Assembly (NCBI GenBank): GCA_963664945.1
Contig: OY761822.1
Location: 1,798,001 to 1,862,000 of the forward strand
DNA length: 64,000 nt
Source of the DNA: UBA6522 sp963664945
GTDB taxonomy: Bacteria > Pseudomonadota > Gammaproteobacteria > Steroidobacterales > Rariloculaceae
Direction of reading: 5' to 3'
Both the position numbers and the translations under genes were made by a program. Of the stretch, positions 1 through 8,012 are shown in pieces. Within the stretch, counting starts at the first letter, position 1. Each line of letters starts with the position of its first letter. The notes beneath the pieces were generated by a model, which saw nothing but the letters and a program-made list of their open reading frames with translations, did not search any database and had not been told where the DNA came from.

Positions 1-260
1 CCGATTGTGTTGGATACCGAGATCGGATCTATTTCGATGGGCAACGCCTCCAGGAATTGTCGAATTCCTGACCACTCCGCTACGTCTACGCGACCTCGAC
101 GGGTCGCAACCAGAAGCACGTTGCCGACCTCGACAGGCCACAACGAGGGGACGAACGCACTGCCCCTTAATAGCGACTCCCGCAGCCCGTCAGTCACCTC
201 GGTGGCCTCGTCCGGGAAAATCCATGCCATCGTGACCGAACAATCAAGAACGAACGCCAT
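1..260 (-). CDS. VapC-like PIN-domain toxin, partial (runs off window start)
   Basis: The reverse strand reads MAFVLDCSVTMAWIFPDEAT and stays open for 86 codons to the window edge, so the C-terminal part is missing. The opening (aspartate in VLDCSVTMAWIF) and the later VEVGNVLL segment fit the first acidic residue and the conserved glutamate of PIN-domain ribonucleases of the VapC type. Such toxins cleave structured RNA, often initiator tRNA or rRNA. The ATG overlaps the stop codon of the upstream antitoxin gene (ATGA), typical of translationally coupled vapBC pairs. The remaining catalytic acids lie outside the window, so activity cannot be judged. Confidence 0.8.
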   Translation of the reverse strand, partial: MAFVLDCSVTMAWIFPDEATEVTDGLRESLLRGSAFVPSLWPVEVGNVLLVATRRGRVDVAEWSGIRQFLEALPIEIDPISVSNTI

Positions 261-502
261 CAGAACTTGCGGCCTTCCTCAATCATCTCCCGGACCGTCA
301 GCCCATCCAGACTGTGAGTCTGCTGAAACGACTTCATGGCGGCAATCGCCGCCCGAATCTTTTCAGAATCGCGGGGCCTGTATGGAATCAATTCAGCCAC
401 TGGAAGATTGTGCCGGGTAATGATGAATCGTTCTCCAGCCTGCACGCGCTGGAGCAGCCTTGGCAAGTGCGTTTTCGCTTCAAACACGCCAATTTCGGAC
501 AC
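260..502 (-). CDS. Phd/VapB-type antitoxin
   Basis: This 80-residue protein begins MSEIGVFEAKTHLPRLLQRV and continues with GERFIITRHNLPVAELIP, the standard N-terminal fold of Phd/YefM antitoxins: a DNA-binding dimer domain with the FEAKTHL helix and the strand pair carrying the ITRxxxPVAxL motif. The C-terminal 35 residues would be the flexible toxin-neutralising tail. The next gene on the same strand, a PIN toxin, starts inside its stop codon, so the two form one operon and the antitoxin probably also represses it. The call rests on motifs and operon structure. Confidence 0.88.
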   Translation of the reverse strand: MSEIGVFEAKTHLPRLLQRVQAGERFIITRHNLPVAELIPYRPRDSEKIRAAIAAMKSFQQTHSLDGLTVREMIEEGRKF

Positions 503-660
503 GGGATCGTACTCCTTTCAGGCTTTACTACCGGCAAAACTACGGGCGACGCCCACGGGCATTCATGACACATGGCATTAACCTGATCAGTCTAGTCTGA
601 AACTAGTCTTATTTTTCGCTGCGGTCAAGCGTGAAATCAGCATCTATAATCGAGCCGGTC

Positions 661-2367
661 ATGAATAACGATGGGCCTGCCCAGACAAATCCGCCCCGCA
701 ACCTGATGCTGTTGATTGCCCTGGCCCAGGGCATCGCGCTGTTGTTACTTTGGCGCGCACTGACCAACGAGACGTGGCCCGCTCAACAGCCGACCGTCAA
801 TTTCCCGCTCTGGACCCTGGCGATCGTAATACCCGCGTTGCTCTTGCTCAGCCTCGAATCAGGCCGCGCGGTCCGGACCGTCAGCCGCGTGGGCCTGTTC
901 TGCGTCGTGCTTGTACTGCCGGCGGTCCATATCGGCTGGCAGGCATCCCCATTTGGCGAATTCCCCATCGCCTCCCTGCTCTTCGTCTACATCGTCACCA
1001 TGGGGATCGCCTGTTTCAAGGCGTTGATGTACCTCCAGCTACACATGACAAACGCGCCGATCGCCTACCGGTCGCTGTTCAGGTACTCGTGGCGAAACTT
1101 TCTCGTGATCGCCTTGACGGCCCCCCTGGTGTGGGGCGTCGCGTTGATCCTGTTTCTCTGGGGGGCCCTGTTCCAGGCAATCGGTATCGACTTCTTTGCC
1201 GATCTTTTCGCCAGGGACTGGTTCCTGTTTCCCGTCCTGGCGGTCGCATTCGGACTCGGAGTGCTGATCTTCAGGCACCTGGCAACGGTGATCGACGGCA
1301 TCACGAGCCTGCTTGAGGGGCTCATTCGGCTGCTCTTCCCGCTGATCATTTCGGTGGTCGCAATTTTCCTCGCGGCGCTGCCGTTCACCGGCCTGCAGCC
1401 GCTGTGGGAAACCGGCAACGGCACCGCACTGTTGATGGGGATGAACATTTTCGCGCTGTTCTTCGCCAACGCGGTCTACCAGCCCGGCCGCCGACCGCCC
1501 TACCCGGCGATCGTCCATCGGCTGCTGTATGCGGGGACCTGCCTGCTCCCCATCATCTCCATGCTGGCCCTGTACGGGCTGTATCTCCGGATCGCGCAAT
1601 ACGGCTGGACCGTGGAGCGGTGCTGGGCGCTGGTCGTATGCATCCTGCTGGCGTTGTTCTCCGCCGGTTACTCGCTGGGGATCGTGAGGCGCCGGGACGA
1701 CTGGCCCGAAACCCTCGGGCGCGTCAACGTGATCATGGGATGGGTCATCGTGGCGCTGATGTTGCTGGTCAACACGCCGCTGCTCGACTTCCGGTCCATC
1801 TCGCTGGCAAGTCAATTCGCCCGGGTGGAGCGCGGCGAGATCGAGATTTACGACTTCGACTTCTTCTACGCCCGCGAGCACCTGGCGCGCCCTGCCTGGC
1901 TGAGAACGCAGGCGCTGCTTGGGGAGGTCGAGGACACCGATGAGCGGTTGGCGGAACTTATCCGCGAACCACGACTATCGCGGACACCCGTCGCGGGCGC
2001 AGAGGAATTGTGGGAGCGCCTGGTCTACCGCCCCGAACCGTTCGACGTGCCCGAAGACCTTCGTCCCTTCATCGAATCATCCTACGCGGCACACCACGAC
2101 AACCTGATGCTGGTCGCGATCGACCTCAACCAGGATCAGGCGCTGGAATACGTGCTGATCGGAACAACGGAATTCGACGGGCTCTGGGCGGAAGGATTCT
2201 ACCGGCACGACGACGAATGGCTGAGTCTCAACGTCCGGCGCGACGGACCCGGATCGCCGGATGCCGAAATCGAGACGAGCCTCCAGAGCGGCGAGATCGA
2301 AGCGATGCCTCCCCAATTCCAGGACCTGCGGATCGGAGACGTGGAATTCAGCTTCATGCCAAGGTGA
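661..2367 (+). CDS. DUF4153-type polytopic membrane protein
   Basis: A protein of about 568 residues. The first 400 or so hold roughly ten hydrophobic helices separated by short loops, with the DUF4153-like order of paired helices and an SWRNF/LVIAL segment after the fourth. The last 170 residues are soluble and acidic, beginning near the YDFDFFYAREHLARP segment, and probably lie outside the membrane. The family's function is not established. An in-frame GTG at 631 would add ten residues; the ATG at 661 is preferred because it directly precedes the conserved hydrophobic start, but neither has a good ribosome site. The gene stands alone, followed within 12 bp by an inverted-repeat element. Confidence 0.75.
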   Translation: MNNDGPAQTNPPRNLMLLIALAQGIALLLLWRALTNETWPAQQPTVNFPLWTLAIVIPALLLLSLESGRAVRTVSRVGLFCVVLVLPAVHIGWQASPFGEFPIASLLFVYIVTMGIACFKALMYLQLHMTNAPIAYRSLFRYSWRNFLVIALTAPLVWGVALILFLWGALFQAIGIDFFADLFARDWFLFPVLAVAFGLGVLIFRHLATVIDGITSLLEGLIRLLFPLIISVVAIFLAALPFTGLQPLWETGNGTALLMGMNIFALFFANAVYQPGRRPPYPAIVHRLLYAGTCLLPIISMLALYGLYLRIAQYGWTVERCWALVVCILLALFSAGYSLGIVRRRDDWPETLGRVNVIMGWVIVALMLLVNTPLLDFRSISLASQFARVERGEIEIYDFDFFYAREHLARPAWLRTQALLGEVEDTDERLAELIREPRLSRTPVAGAEELWERLVYRPEPFDVPEDLRPFIESSYAAHHDNLMLVAIDLNQDQALEYVLIGTTEFDGLWAEGFYRHDDEWLSLNVRRDGPGSPDAEIETSLQSGEIEAMPPQFQDLRIGDVEFSFMPR

Positions 2368-2378
2368 TCGGGCATCGG

Positions 2379-2502
2379 CCAGCAATTCCCGCTAAGCGCC
2401 GAGAGACCCGACAATCGCCTCCAGGATCACGCCCCAATGGCGAATTTCGCCGTTTATTCGGGCCAAGACGGATGAGCGAGCGTCGTTAGCGGGAATTGCT
2501 GG
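2379..2502. repeat. MITE-like element, copy A
   Basis: A 124-bp segment bounded by perfect 17-bp inverted repeats (CCAGCAATTCCCGCTAA at the left, its complement at the right). It codes for nothing and begins 12 bp after the stop codon of the DUF4153 gene. A nearly identical segment in reverse orientation lies at 50681-50809, so this is a dispersed element and not a local hairpin. It could also act as a terminator in its present place. Confidence 0.8.
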
Positions 2503-2627
2503 GTATCGGCGCATTGGAGCGCCCGCACTTCGATCCGCCGCCGTTACAGCTTCCGGCGCAGGCCGACGTCCACCAGTCGGCCGGCGGGTTGTGGGTCAGG
2601 GGGTCGCAGTCCAGTTCCGGATGCGGC

Positions 2628-3344
2628 TCAGAAAATCTCCTCGAGGAAATTAACCATTGCCTGCCACGACCGCCGGTTCGCCGTTTCGTCGTACGCCACG
2701 CCGTGATCCGGATCGTTGGCCTCGGGATTGGTGAATGCGTGCAGCGCGTGGCCGTAGCCGTGTATCTGCCAGTCGGCCCCGCCCGCGGTCAGCTCTTCGG
2801 CAAGCGCGACGACCTGTTCCGGCGTGGCCATGGGATCGTCCCAGCCGTGCAAGGCCAGCACCCTGGCCGATATCCGGTTGCCGCCGGTGTTTCCGGGCGG
2901 GTGGAACAGGCCGTGGAAGCTGACCACGCCGCGGAGGTCGGCGCCGATTCTCGCCAGGTCCAGGACGCAGAGCCCGCCGAAGCAATAGCCGATGGCCGCC
3001 ATCCGCGAGGCATCCACGCCATCCTGCCGCGAAGCCACTTCGACGGCGCGCTGCAGCCGACCCTGCAGCATCGCCCGATCATCAAGGAAGGGTTGCATGA
3101 GCACTGCATTTTCATCCGGATTGCTGCCGCGCACGCCCTTGCCGTAAAGATCGAGGCTGAATCCAACGTAACCCAGTTCCGCCAGGTCCCGGGCCCGGGC
3201 GTGCTCGAAGTCGCCGGCCCCTCCCCAGGCATGTGAAACGAGGACCGCGGGGCGCGGTTCCGCGCTGGCGCCATCCCAGGCCAGACAGCCCTCGAATGTG
3301 GTGCCGTGCTGACTGTATTCGACGATCCTGGTTTGAATGGTCAC
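2628..3344 (-). CDS. Dienelactone hydrolase family protein
   Basis: This 238-residue alpha/beta hydrolase resembles dienelactone hydrolases in length and motif order. The nucleophile elbow is GYCFGG with cysteine as nucleophile, the acid lies in LHGWDDP, and the histidine in GYGHALHAF; N-terminally LVSHAWGG supplies the oxyanion region. Members hydrolyse lactones and related esters in the cytoplasm, and the true substrate here is unknown. The GTG start at 3344 gives the standard MTIQTR opening. The gene is followed by an inverted-repeat element and preceded by the hipA 3' end, so it is probably transcribed alone. Confidence 0.88.
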   Translation of the reverse strand: MTIQTRIVEYSQHGTTFEGCLAWDGASAEPRPAVLVSHAWGGAGDFEHARARDLAELGYVGFSLDLYGKGVRGSNPDENAVLMQPFLDDRAMLQGRLQRAVEVASRQDGVDASRMAAIGYCFGGLCVLDLARIGADLRGVVSFHGLFHPPGNTGGNRISARVLALHGWDDPMATPEQVVALAEELTAGGADWQIHGYGHALHAFTNPEANDPDHGVAYDETANRRSWQAMVNFLEEIF

Positions 3345-3480
3345 GGTTCAATTGTCCTGATCTGCTGGGTTGGAATCGGGCAGGCGAGCCCGATTCGGCT
3401 GCAATTATATGGAAAAAAGGGCAGCAGACCATAATCTGGCGAGCCTGGTGTTGCATCGGCGTTTTAAGGTTGATGCAGCA

Positions 3481-4815
3481 CTAGCTCTCAAGTTCAGCCA
3501 GCCGCTTTGCCGCGTGCAGGAGTCCATCGAGTATCGGGCCCGAAACGGATCCGGGAAAGCCCGCCGGCAGTCGCGCCGACACCCGTTCGACAACGCCTGG
3601 CGCCTGCTGAGTCAGGTCCAGTATGTCTTCTGCCGCCGTCGACGCCAAACCCACCCTGGCGGCGGTTGACATCCAGTGGCGGGGCTGAATTTCCGCCCAC
3701 CTGTAGTGCCTGTTCTTCCCGGTCACGGCCATTGCAATCCTGACTTTTTGCGGTGCAAGCCGGTTTCTTCCATGCCCCAGGATCGGGTACGCGGAAATGA
3801 CATCGTAGAGCGGCGTCAGCGAGAATCGGCCGCGGGGTTCGATGAACACGCTGAAATTCTTGGCGTGCCCATCCGTGGCGCACAACATCCAGAAGACGAT
3901 CTGTGCCTTGAGGAATCTTCTTCTATCCCTTGCCGCCTCTCGCGAACCGAGCAATACGGAACTTATGTCGACGATTCCCGGGCCGCCATCCGACTCGTAA
4001 CGCCTTGCGGGCGGCGTTGCGGTTGCCTGACACATGTCCTCCTGGGGGAGACGTACCCACCACCGCCGGTCGAGCGAAAGCCGCCGGTCAAAGCGCTCCA
4101 CGACCAGAACATTCTGCCCGGAGAAATTCGCGATGTTGCAGTTCGCAACGGGAAGACCGAATTCGCGCACGATTTGCGCACATAGCCACTCGTTTTCCAC
4201 CGAGGTCGACAAGTCAGCCTGCATGTTGCCGACCCTGCCCAACGGCAACTTGAATATGTGCGTCGTCGGAGTTGCGTCCGAAGGCCGATGCCATCGTTTT
4301 TCATGCCAGAGCAACGCGGTTTTTTCCTGCGCGCCGGCGATCGATATGCGAAATGCGTCTTCGTCGCGTTGCCCCAGCGGCGTGGGGGACGTGGTCGATC
4401 GCAATAGCTCGGCGACATCTTCTTCATCCAGCGGGGTCGCATCGATCTGTCTGACGTTTTCGGAAGGTTGACCGGGAGGAAGCAACTGGATTGCGCCAGC
4501 GCAGTCACGTCCGATCTCAATCAGCAAATCGAATGCCGACGTCGATTCCGCACCGAACTTAATCTGCGCGCGCCGGCGAATTTCCGCGCTGTCCGGCAGA
4601 AGGTTTTCAAAGTATGATTCGACGATTGGACCGCGGTATGGCGCCGTTGGCGACCGCACCGGCATGGACAGCGACAGGGGGCGTGCATCTGCGACATCGG
4701 CCCAAGCCTGCTGGTAACGGAACTCGTGCCGGCCTTGGCCGTCAATGCCCCAGTTCCCAACCTTTTCGCCGTTCATCCATGCGGCGAGGCGTCTGGTTCT
4801 TGCTCGGCGCGGCAC
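3481..4815 (-). CDS. hipA: HipA-family serine/threonine kinase toxin
   Basis: 444 residues, the usual HipA length. The N-terminal subdomain (MNGEKVGNW, then SYFENLLPD) precedes the kinase-like core, where ISIAGAQEKTALLW matches the HipA P-loop-like segment, LCATDGHAKNFSVF carries the catalytic DGHAKN motif, and LTPLYDVISAYP the metal-binding aspartate. HipA kinases phosphorylate glutamyl-tRNA synthetase or related targets, halting translation and promoting persistence. The GTG start lies three bases after the hipB stop codon, so the two are co-transcribed. All key residues are present, so the toxin looks intact. The exact target is not deducible. Confidence 0.92.
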   Translation of the reverse strand: MPRRARTRRLAAWMNGEKVGNWGIDGQGRHEFRYQQAWADVADARPLSLSMPVRSPTAPYRGPIVESYFENLLPDSAEIRRRAQIKFGAESTSAFDLLIEIGRDCAGAIQLLPPGQPSENVRQIDATPLDEEDVAELLRSTTSPTPLGQRDEDAFRISIAGAQEKTALLWHEKRWHRPSDATPTTHIFKLPLGRVGNMQADLSTSVENEWLCAQIVREFGLPVANCNIANFSGQNVLVVERFDRRLSLDRRWWVRLPQEDMCQATATPPARRYESDGGPGIVDISSVLLGSREAARDRRRFLKAQIVFWMLCATDGHAKNFSVFIEPRGRFSLTPLYDVISAYPILGHGRNRLAPQKVRIAMAVTGKNRHYRWAEIQPRHWMSTAARVGLASTAAEDILDLTQQAPGVVERVSARLPAGFPGSVSGPILDGLLHAAKRLAELES

Positions 4816-4818
4816 GAG

Positions 4819-5061
4819 CTACCATTCCGTGCTGGGCGGTTTCTGTGGCCTTGACCGCACCACAAGCTCCAATTGCAGTGCCGACAGCAGCTTGAAAAGG
4901 CTCTCAACCGAAGCGGTTTCGGTAGCAAGTTCCAGCCTCGAGATGGTTTTTGGCAGGAGTCCGACAGCGTCGGCAGTCTCCTTTTGGGTCAGTTGCCGAG
5001 ACTTTCGCTGTCCTCTGAGAGCCTGACCAAGTTGTCTGGGCGTATACGCCGTAGTATTCAT
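4819..5061 (-). CDS. hipB: HipB-like helix-turn-helix antitoxin
   Basis: An 80-residue Xre-type protein (LGQALRGQRKSRQLTQKETA, then VGLLPKTISRLE) with a short tail, matching HipB, which binds HipA and represses the operon. I start it at the ATG at 5061: an AGGG ribosome site lies six bases upstream, and the longer open frame merely translates the operator repeats. It directly precedes hipA, with a TAG stop three bases before hipA's GTG. Autoregulation is supported by three palindromic boxes immediately upstream of the start. Confidence 0.9.
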   Translation of the reverse strand: MNTTAYTPRQLGQALRGQRKSRQLTQKETADAVGLLPKTISRLELATETASVESLFKLLSALQLELVVRSRPQKPPSTEW

Positions 5062-5067
5062 GAACAT

Positions 5068-5134
5068 CCCTATAGGGTATATTTCTCGAATATACCTTAT
5101 GGGGTATATGCTGGCAATATACCCTATAGGGTTC
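5068..5134 (-). promoter_or_regulatory. hipBA operator: three palindromic boxes
   Basis: Just upstream of hipB are CCCTATAGGGTATA, TATACCTTATGGGGTATA and TATACCCTATAGGG, three copies of a TATACC-TATAGGG palindrome spaced about 22-26 bp apart. This resembles the arrayed HipB operators of known hipBA loci, and the last box overlaps the ribosome site. Cooperative autorepression is inferred. Confidence 0.75.
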
Positions 5135-5236
5135 AGGATAATCGGCAAGGCATTGCCGATCAGAACGAGGCAAGAATCAGCAAGAGCAGGCGGCTACGCT
5201 TGGCAGTTTTCGCACCGGCGACCGGAGCGAACACTG

Positions 5237-6772
5237 CTAGCGGAATCGTCCGGTACCGGGGCCGCCGCCGCTCTGTTGCGAGAACGGGGTCGAGGAGCCG
5301 AACCGGTCGGAGATGAATTGCTGCAGCATTTCCTGCTGCTCGAACAGGCTCGAGCTCGGCAGCAGCAGCACGTGGTCCTCGGGTTCCAGGCCTTCGACGA
5401 TTTCGCTGTAGCGCAGATCGGTGACGCCCGTGCGGACCGTCATGGGCACGGGTACGCCGTCCCGCATGGCCACGACCCAGTAGTCCCCGCCGAATTGATA
5501 CTCGAGCACCGAACTTGAGTTGCGCCCGCCTTGCCGGCCGCCTCCGCCACCGAAATCGAAGCCGCCCATTCCGCCGCCGGCAAACGCGGTGGTCCCGCCG
5601 CCCGCGGCCCCGGTCATTCCGCCGGTCCCGTTCGCCCCGCCGTTGGCTTGCTGGCGCGCCCGCATCATTGACTCAAGCTGGGCCTGTTCCGCGGCGCTCA
5701 GCGTTTCGCCATTGCGGCGCCTGGTCACCAACTCCCGCACCAGATCCATGTCGATTTCCCCTACCGCGACCGTATCCGCCCCGCTCGCGTCCTCGGCGCC
5801 GAACTCACTCCCCAGCGCCGTGCGAAGTTCGGTCTCCTCAAGGCCCAGCATCATCGCGGCCACCGGGATGTCGCTGTCCGCGCGCAGGGCCATGGTGGGA
5901 ACGACCGACGCCGCGCTGCGGTTGGCGATCTGGATGTCCACCTCGGCATTCATGCCGGGCTTCAGCAGCCCGCCGCGGTTCTCTAGGCGAATCAGCACCG
6001 CGAACATGGTCACGTTCTGCTCGACGATCGCCTGGGGCTCGATCTTCAGCACCTCGCCCTCGAAGGGCTGGTTCGGGTAGGCGGCCACGGTCACGCGCGT
6101 GGTCATTCCCGGGCGGATCTTGCCGATGTCGGTTTCATCGACCAGCGTTCGCACCTGAACCGCGGTCAGGTCGGCCATCTGCATCAGGATCGTGCCGCCG
6201 CTGACGTCCTGGGTGGGCGACGAAATCACCGTGCCCTGTTCCACGTTCTTCAGAATGATCGTGCCCGTAATCGGCGCCCGCACATCGGTATCGTCCATGG
6301 CGATACGCGCATTCTCCAGCGCCACCTCCGAACCGATCACCTGGGCTTCGGAGTTGGCGTACTCAAGTTGCGACTGCTCGTAGTCGGTTTCGGTCAGCGT
6401 GCCGGTCTCGAACAGCGTCTTGGAGCGCTCCATCTGGGTTTCGGCGATGGCGCGCCGCGCCTGGGCCGCCACCAGGCTGGCCTCGGCTTCGGCCAGGCGG
6501 TTGCTCGGCGTGCGCTTGTCCACCTCCACGAGCAGGAAGCCTTCCTCCACGACATCGCCGGTATCGGCGTGAATCGCCAGGATCTCGCCGGAGGCCTTGG
6601 ACTTCACTTCCACGGTGATTTCCGGCTCGATGACGCCGGCCGCCTCGACATTGACCTCGATATCCCGGACCTCCACCGGGGCGCTGTCGTAGAGTGGCGC
6701 CACCGACTCGAGTTGATCCTGCTCGCAGGCCGTCAACGCCAGGACAAGCAGCAGCCCGATTGTTACTCGCAT
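5237..6772 (-). CDS. MacA/HlyD-type periplasmic adaptor lipoprotein
   Basis: 511 residues. A lipoprotein signal ends in LTAC, so the protein should be anchored to the inner membrane. The order of a barrel-sandwich half (KASGEILAIHADTGDVVEEG), a coiled-coil hairpin rich in E and Q, the second lipoyl half (VRAPITGTIILKNVEQGTVI) and a beta barrel is that of MacA-type adaptors in tripartite ABC exporters. It is unusual in carrying an extra 120-residue C-terminal region with a helix (LSAAEQAQLESMMRAR) and a glycine-rich stretch before a last beta domain. The ATG at 6772 is chosen over a TTG at 6778 because AGGAGG lies eight bases upstream. It follows the ATPase gene directly. Confidence 0.88.
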   Translation of the reverse strand: MRVTIGLLLVLALTACEQDQLESVAPLYDSAPVEVRDIEVNVEAAGVIEPEITVEVKSKASGEILAIHADTGDVVEEGFLLVEVDKRTPSNRLAEAEASLVAAQARRAIAETQMERSKTLFETGTLTETDYEQSQLEYANSEAQVIGSEVALENARIAMDDTDVRAPITGTIILKNVEQGTVISSPTQDVSGGTILMQMADLTAVQVRTLVDETDIGKIRPGMTTRVTVAAYPNQPFEGEVLKIEPQAIVEQNVTMFAVLIRLENRGGLLKPGMNAEVDIQIANRSAASVVPTMALRADSDIPVAAMMLGLEETELRTALGSEFGAEDASGADTVAVGEIDMDLVRELVTRRRNGETLSAAEQAQLESMMRARQQANGGANGTGGMTGAAGGGTTAFAGGGMGGFDFGGGGGRQGGRNSSSVLEYQFGGDYWVVAMRDGVPVPMTVRTGVTDLRYSEIVEGLEPEDHVLLLPSSSLFEQQEMLQQFISDRFGSSTPFSQQSGGGPGTGRFR

Positions 6773-6774
6773 GA

Positions 6775-7548
6775 TCAATGCCTCCTGAACCTCTCCGGGT
6801 TCCTGAATCGCTCGGTGCTGGAGTCACCTTCGATCTCGCCATCGGATATGACAATGACCCGGTCCGAGTGATTCGCTATGTCGAATTCGTGGGTTACCAC
6901 CACGATGGTGTTTCCCGCCTGGTGGAGTTCATCGAACAGCGCCATGATCTCCTTGCCGGTGGTCGAATCCAGGTTACCGGTGGGTTCGTCCGCCAAGAGT
7001 ATACTCGGCGACGTCACCAGCGCACGGGCCACGGCCACCCGCTGACGCTGTCCGCCGGACATCTCGCTGGGCCTGTGGCTCATGCGGTCGGCCAGCCCCA
7101 CGCGGGTGAGCGCCTCGCCCGCGGCCTTGAGCCGGGCCTTGCGCTTCATGCCGCCGTAGATCAGCGGCATCTCCACGTTGTGAAGGGCATCGGCGCGGGG
7201 CAACAGGTTGAAGGTCTGGAAAACGAACCCGACCTCGCTGTTTCGCACCCGGGCCAGTTCGCTGTCGCTCATCTTCGAAACCATTTTGCCGTTCAGCCAG
7301 TATTCGCCGCCGTCGGGCGAGTCCAGGCATCCGATCACGTTCATCAACGTGGACTTGCCGGACCCCGAAGGCCCCATGATCGCCACGTACTCGCCGGATT
7401 CGATGGTCACGTCGACGCCGCGCAGCGCATGGATCGTCTCGCCGCCCATGACGTAGCGCCGCTGCAGGTTCCGCGTCACGATCAATGACGCGGGCGTTTC
7501 TTCAGCCCCTGCCCGGGATTTTCGTCCACCGATTCGCATGCCCAACAT
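6775..7548 (-). CDS. MacB/LolD-type ABC transporter ATPase
   Basis: 257 residues with every ABC motif: Walker A GPSGSGKS, Q-loop FQTFNLLPRAD, signature MSGGQRQR, Walker B ILLADEPTGNLD, and switch histidine in VVTHEFDIA. The sequence around LPRADALHNVEMPLIYGG is typical of the MacB/LolD/FtsE group, which powers mechanotransmission exporters or lipoprotein release. The adaptor gene begins two bases after this stop. An FtsX/MacB-type permease is expected beside it but none is present on either side in the window, so it must be encoded elsewhere or lost. The first 25 residues are a variable extension. Confidence 0.9.
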   Translation of the reverse strand: MLGMRIGGRKSRAGAEETPASLIVTRNLQRRYVMGGETIHALRGVDVTIESGEYVAIMGPSGSGKSTLMNVIGCLDSPDGGEYWLNGKMVSKMSDSELARVRNSEVGFVFQTFNLLPRADALHNVEMPLIYGGMKRKARLKAAGEALTRVGLADRMSHRPSEMSGGQRQRVAVARALVTSPSILLADEPTGNLDSTTGKEIMALFDELHQAGNTIVVVTHEFDIANHSDRVIVISDGEIEGDSSTERFRNPERFRRH

Positions 7549-7627
7549 TATCCCACTGCGACTGCCCCGTTGGGCAGGAGATGAAGATTAATACATGATC
7601 TCTAAAGCATTCTTTGCAAAATGCGCG

Positions 7628-7780
7628 TTGGTCCGGCGCCGCGAGGGTGTGCGTGGATGGACCTTGCAAGCTCAAGTCGGGTTGGTCCGGCGCCGCGAGG
7701 GCACGCGCGGATGGTCCTTGCAAGCTCAGGTCGCGTTGGTCCGGCGCCGCGAGGGCGCGCGCGGATGGACCTTGCAAGCT
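7628..7780 (+). repeat. Three 54-bp tandem repeats upstream of a TonB receptor
   Basis: Units begin at 7628, 7682 and 7736, each holding TTGGTCCGGCGCCGCGAGGG and later GATGGACCTTGCAAGCT or a close variant. Because 54 is divisible by three, long open frames appear by chance on both strands; I do not regard them as coding. The gap 7549-8012 holds nothing else I recognise besides the inverted copy described separately. Confidence 0.85.
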
Positions 7781-7895
7781 AAACCTTCGCCCGCCATCCC
7801 TGGCGGGCTTCGGATCGGGTTGCGGCGCTCCTGGCCATCCATGGCCCCGCGCCGCGCCCACGACGCTTGCAAGGTCCATCCGCGCGCGCCCTCGC
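7749..7895. repeat. Large inverted repeat made by a reversed copy of the 54-bp unit
   Basis: The stretch 7749-7780 of the third repeat unit recurs in reverse at 7864-7895 with at most one mismatch over 32 bp, enclosing an 83-bp loop. It could form a long hairpin in the leader of the receptor transcript, or mark a past inversion. Confidence 0.75.
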
Positions 7896-8012
7896 TCTGG
7901 GGGTCGTTCGCGCACACGCTTGCTCCGGGGGGGTTCGCGCGCGCCCTCGCTCGGTGGGTCGTTCGGGGCTGGGCGATATACTTGCGCTCGTCACAAGGAT
8001 CGGGAGTCTCGT

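Noticed and set aside
7614..8012. N-terminal extension of the TonB receptor frame
   Set aside because: It translates the 54-bp tandem repeats, which stay open only because the unit is divisible by three. The signal peptide begins at about 8031.
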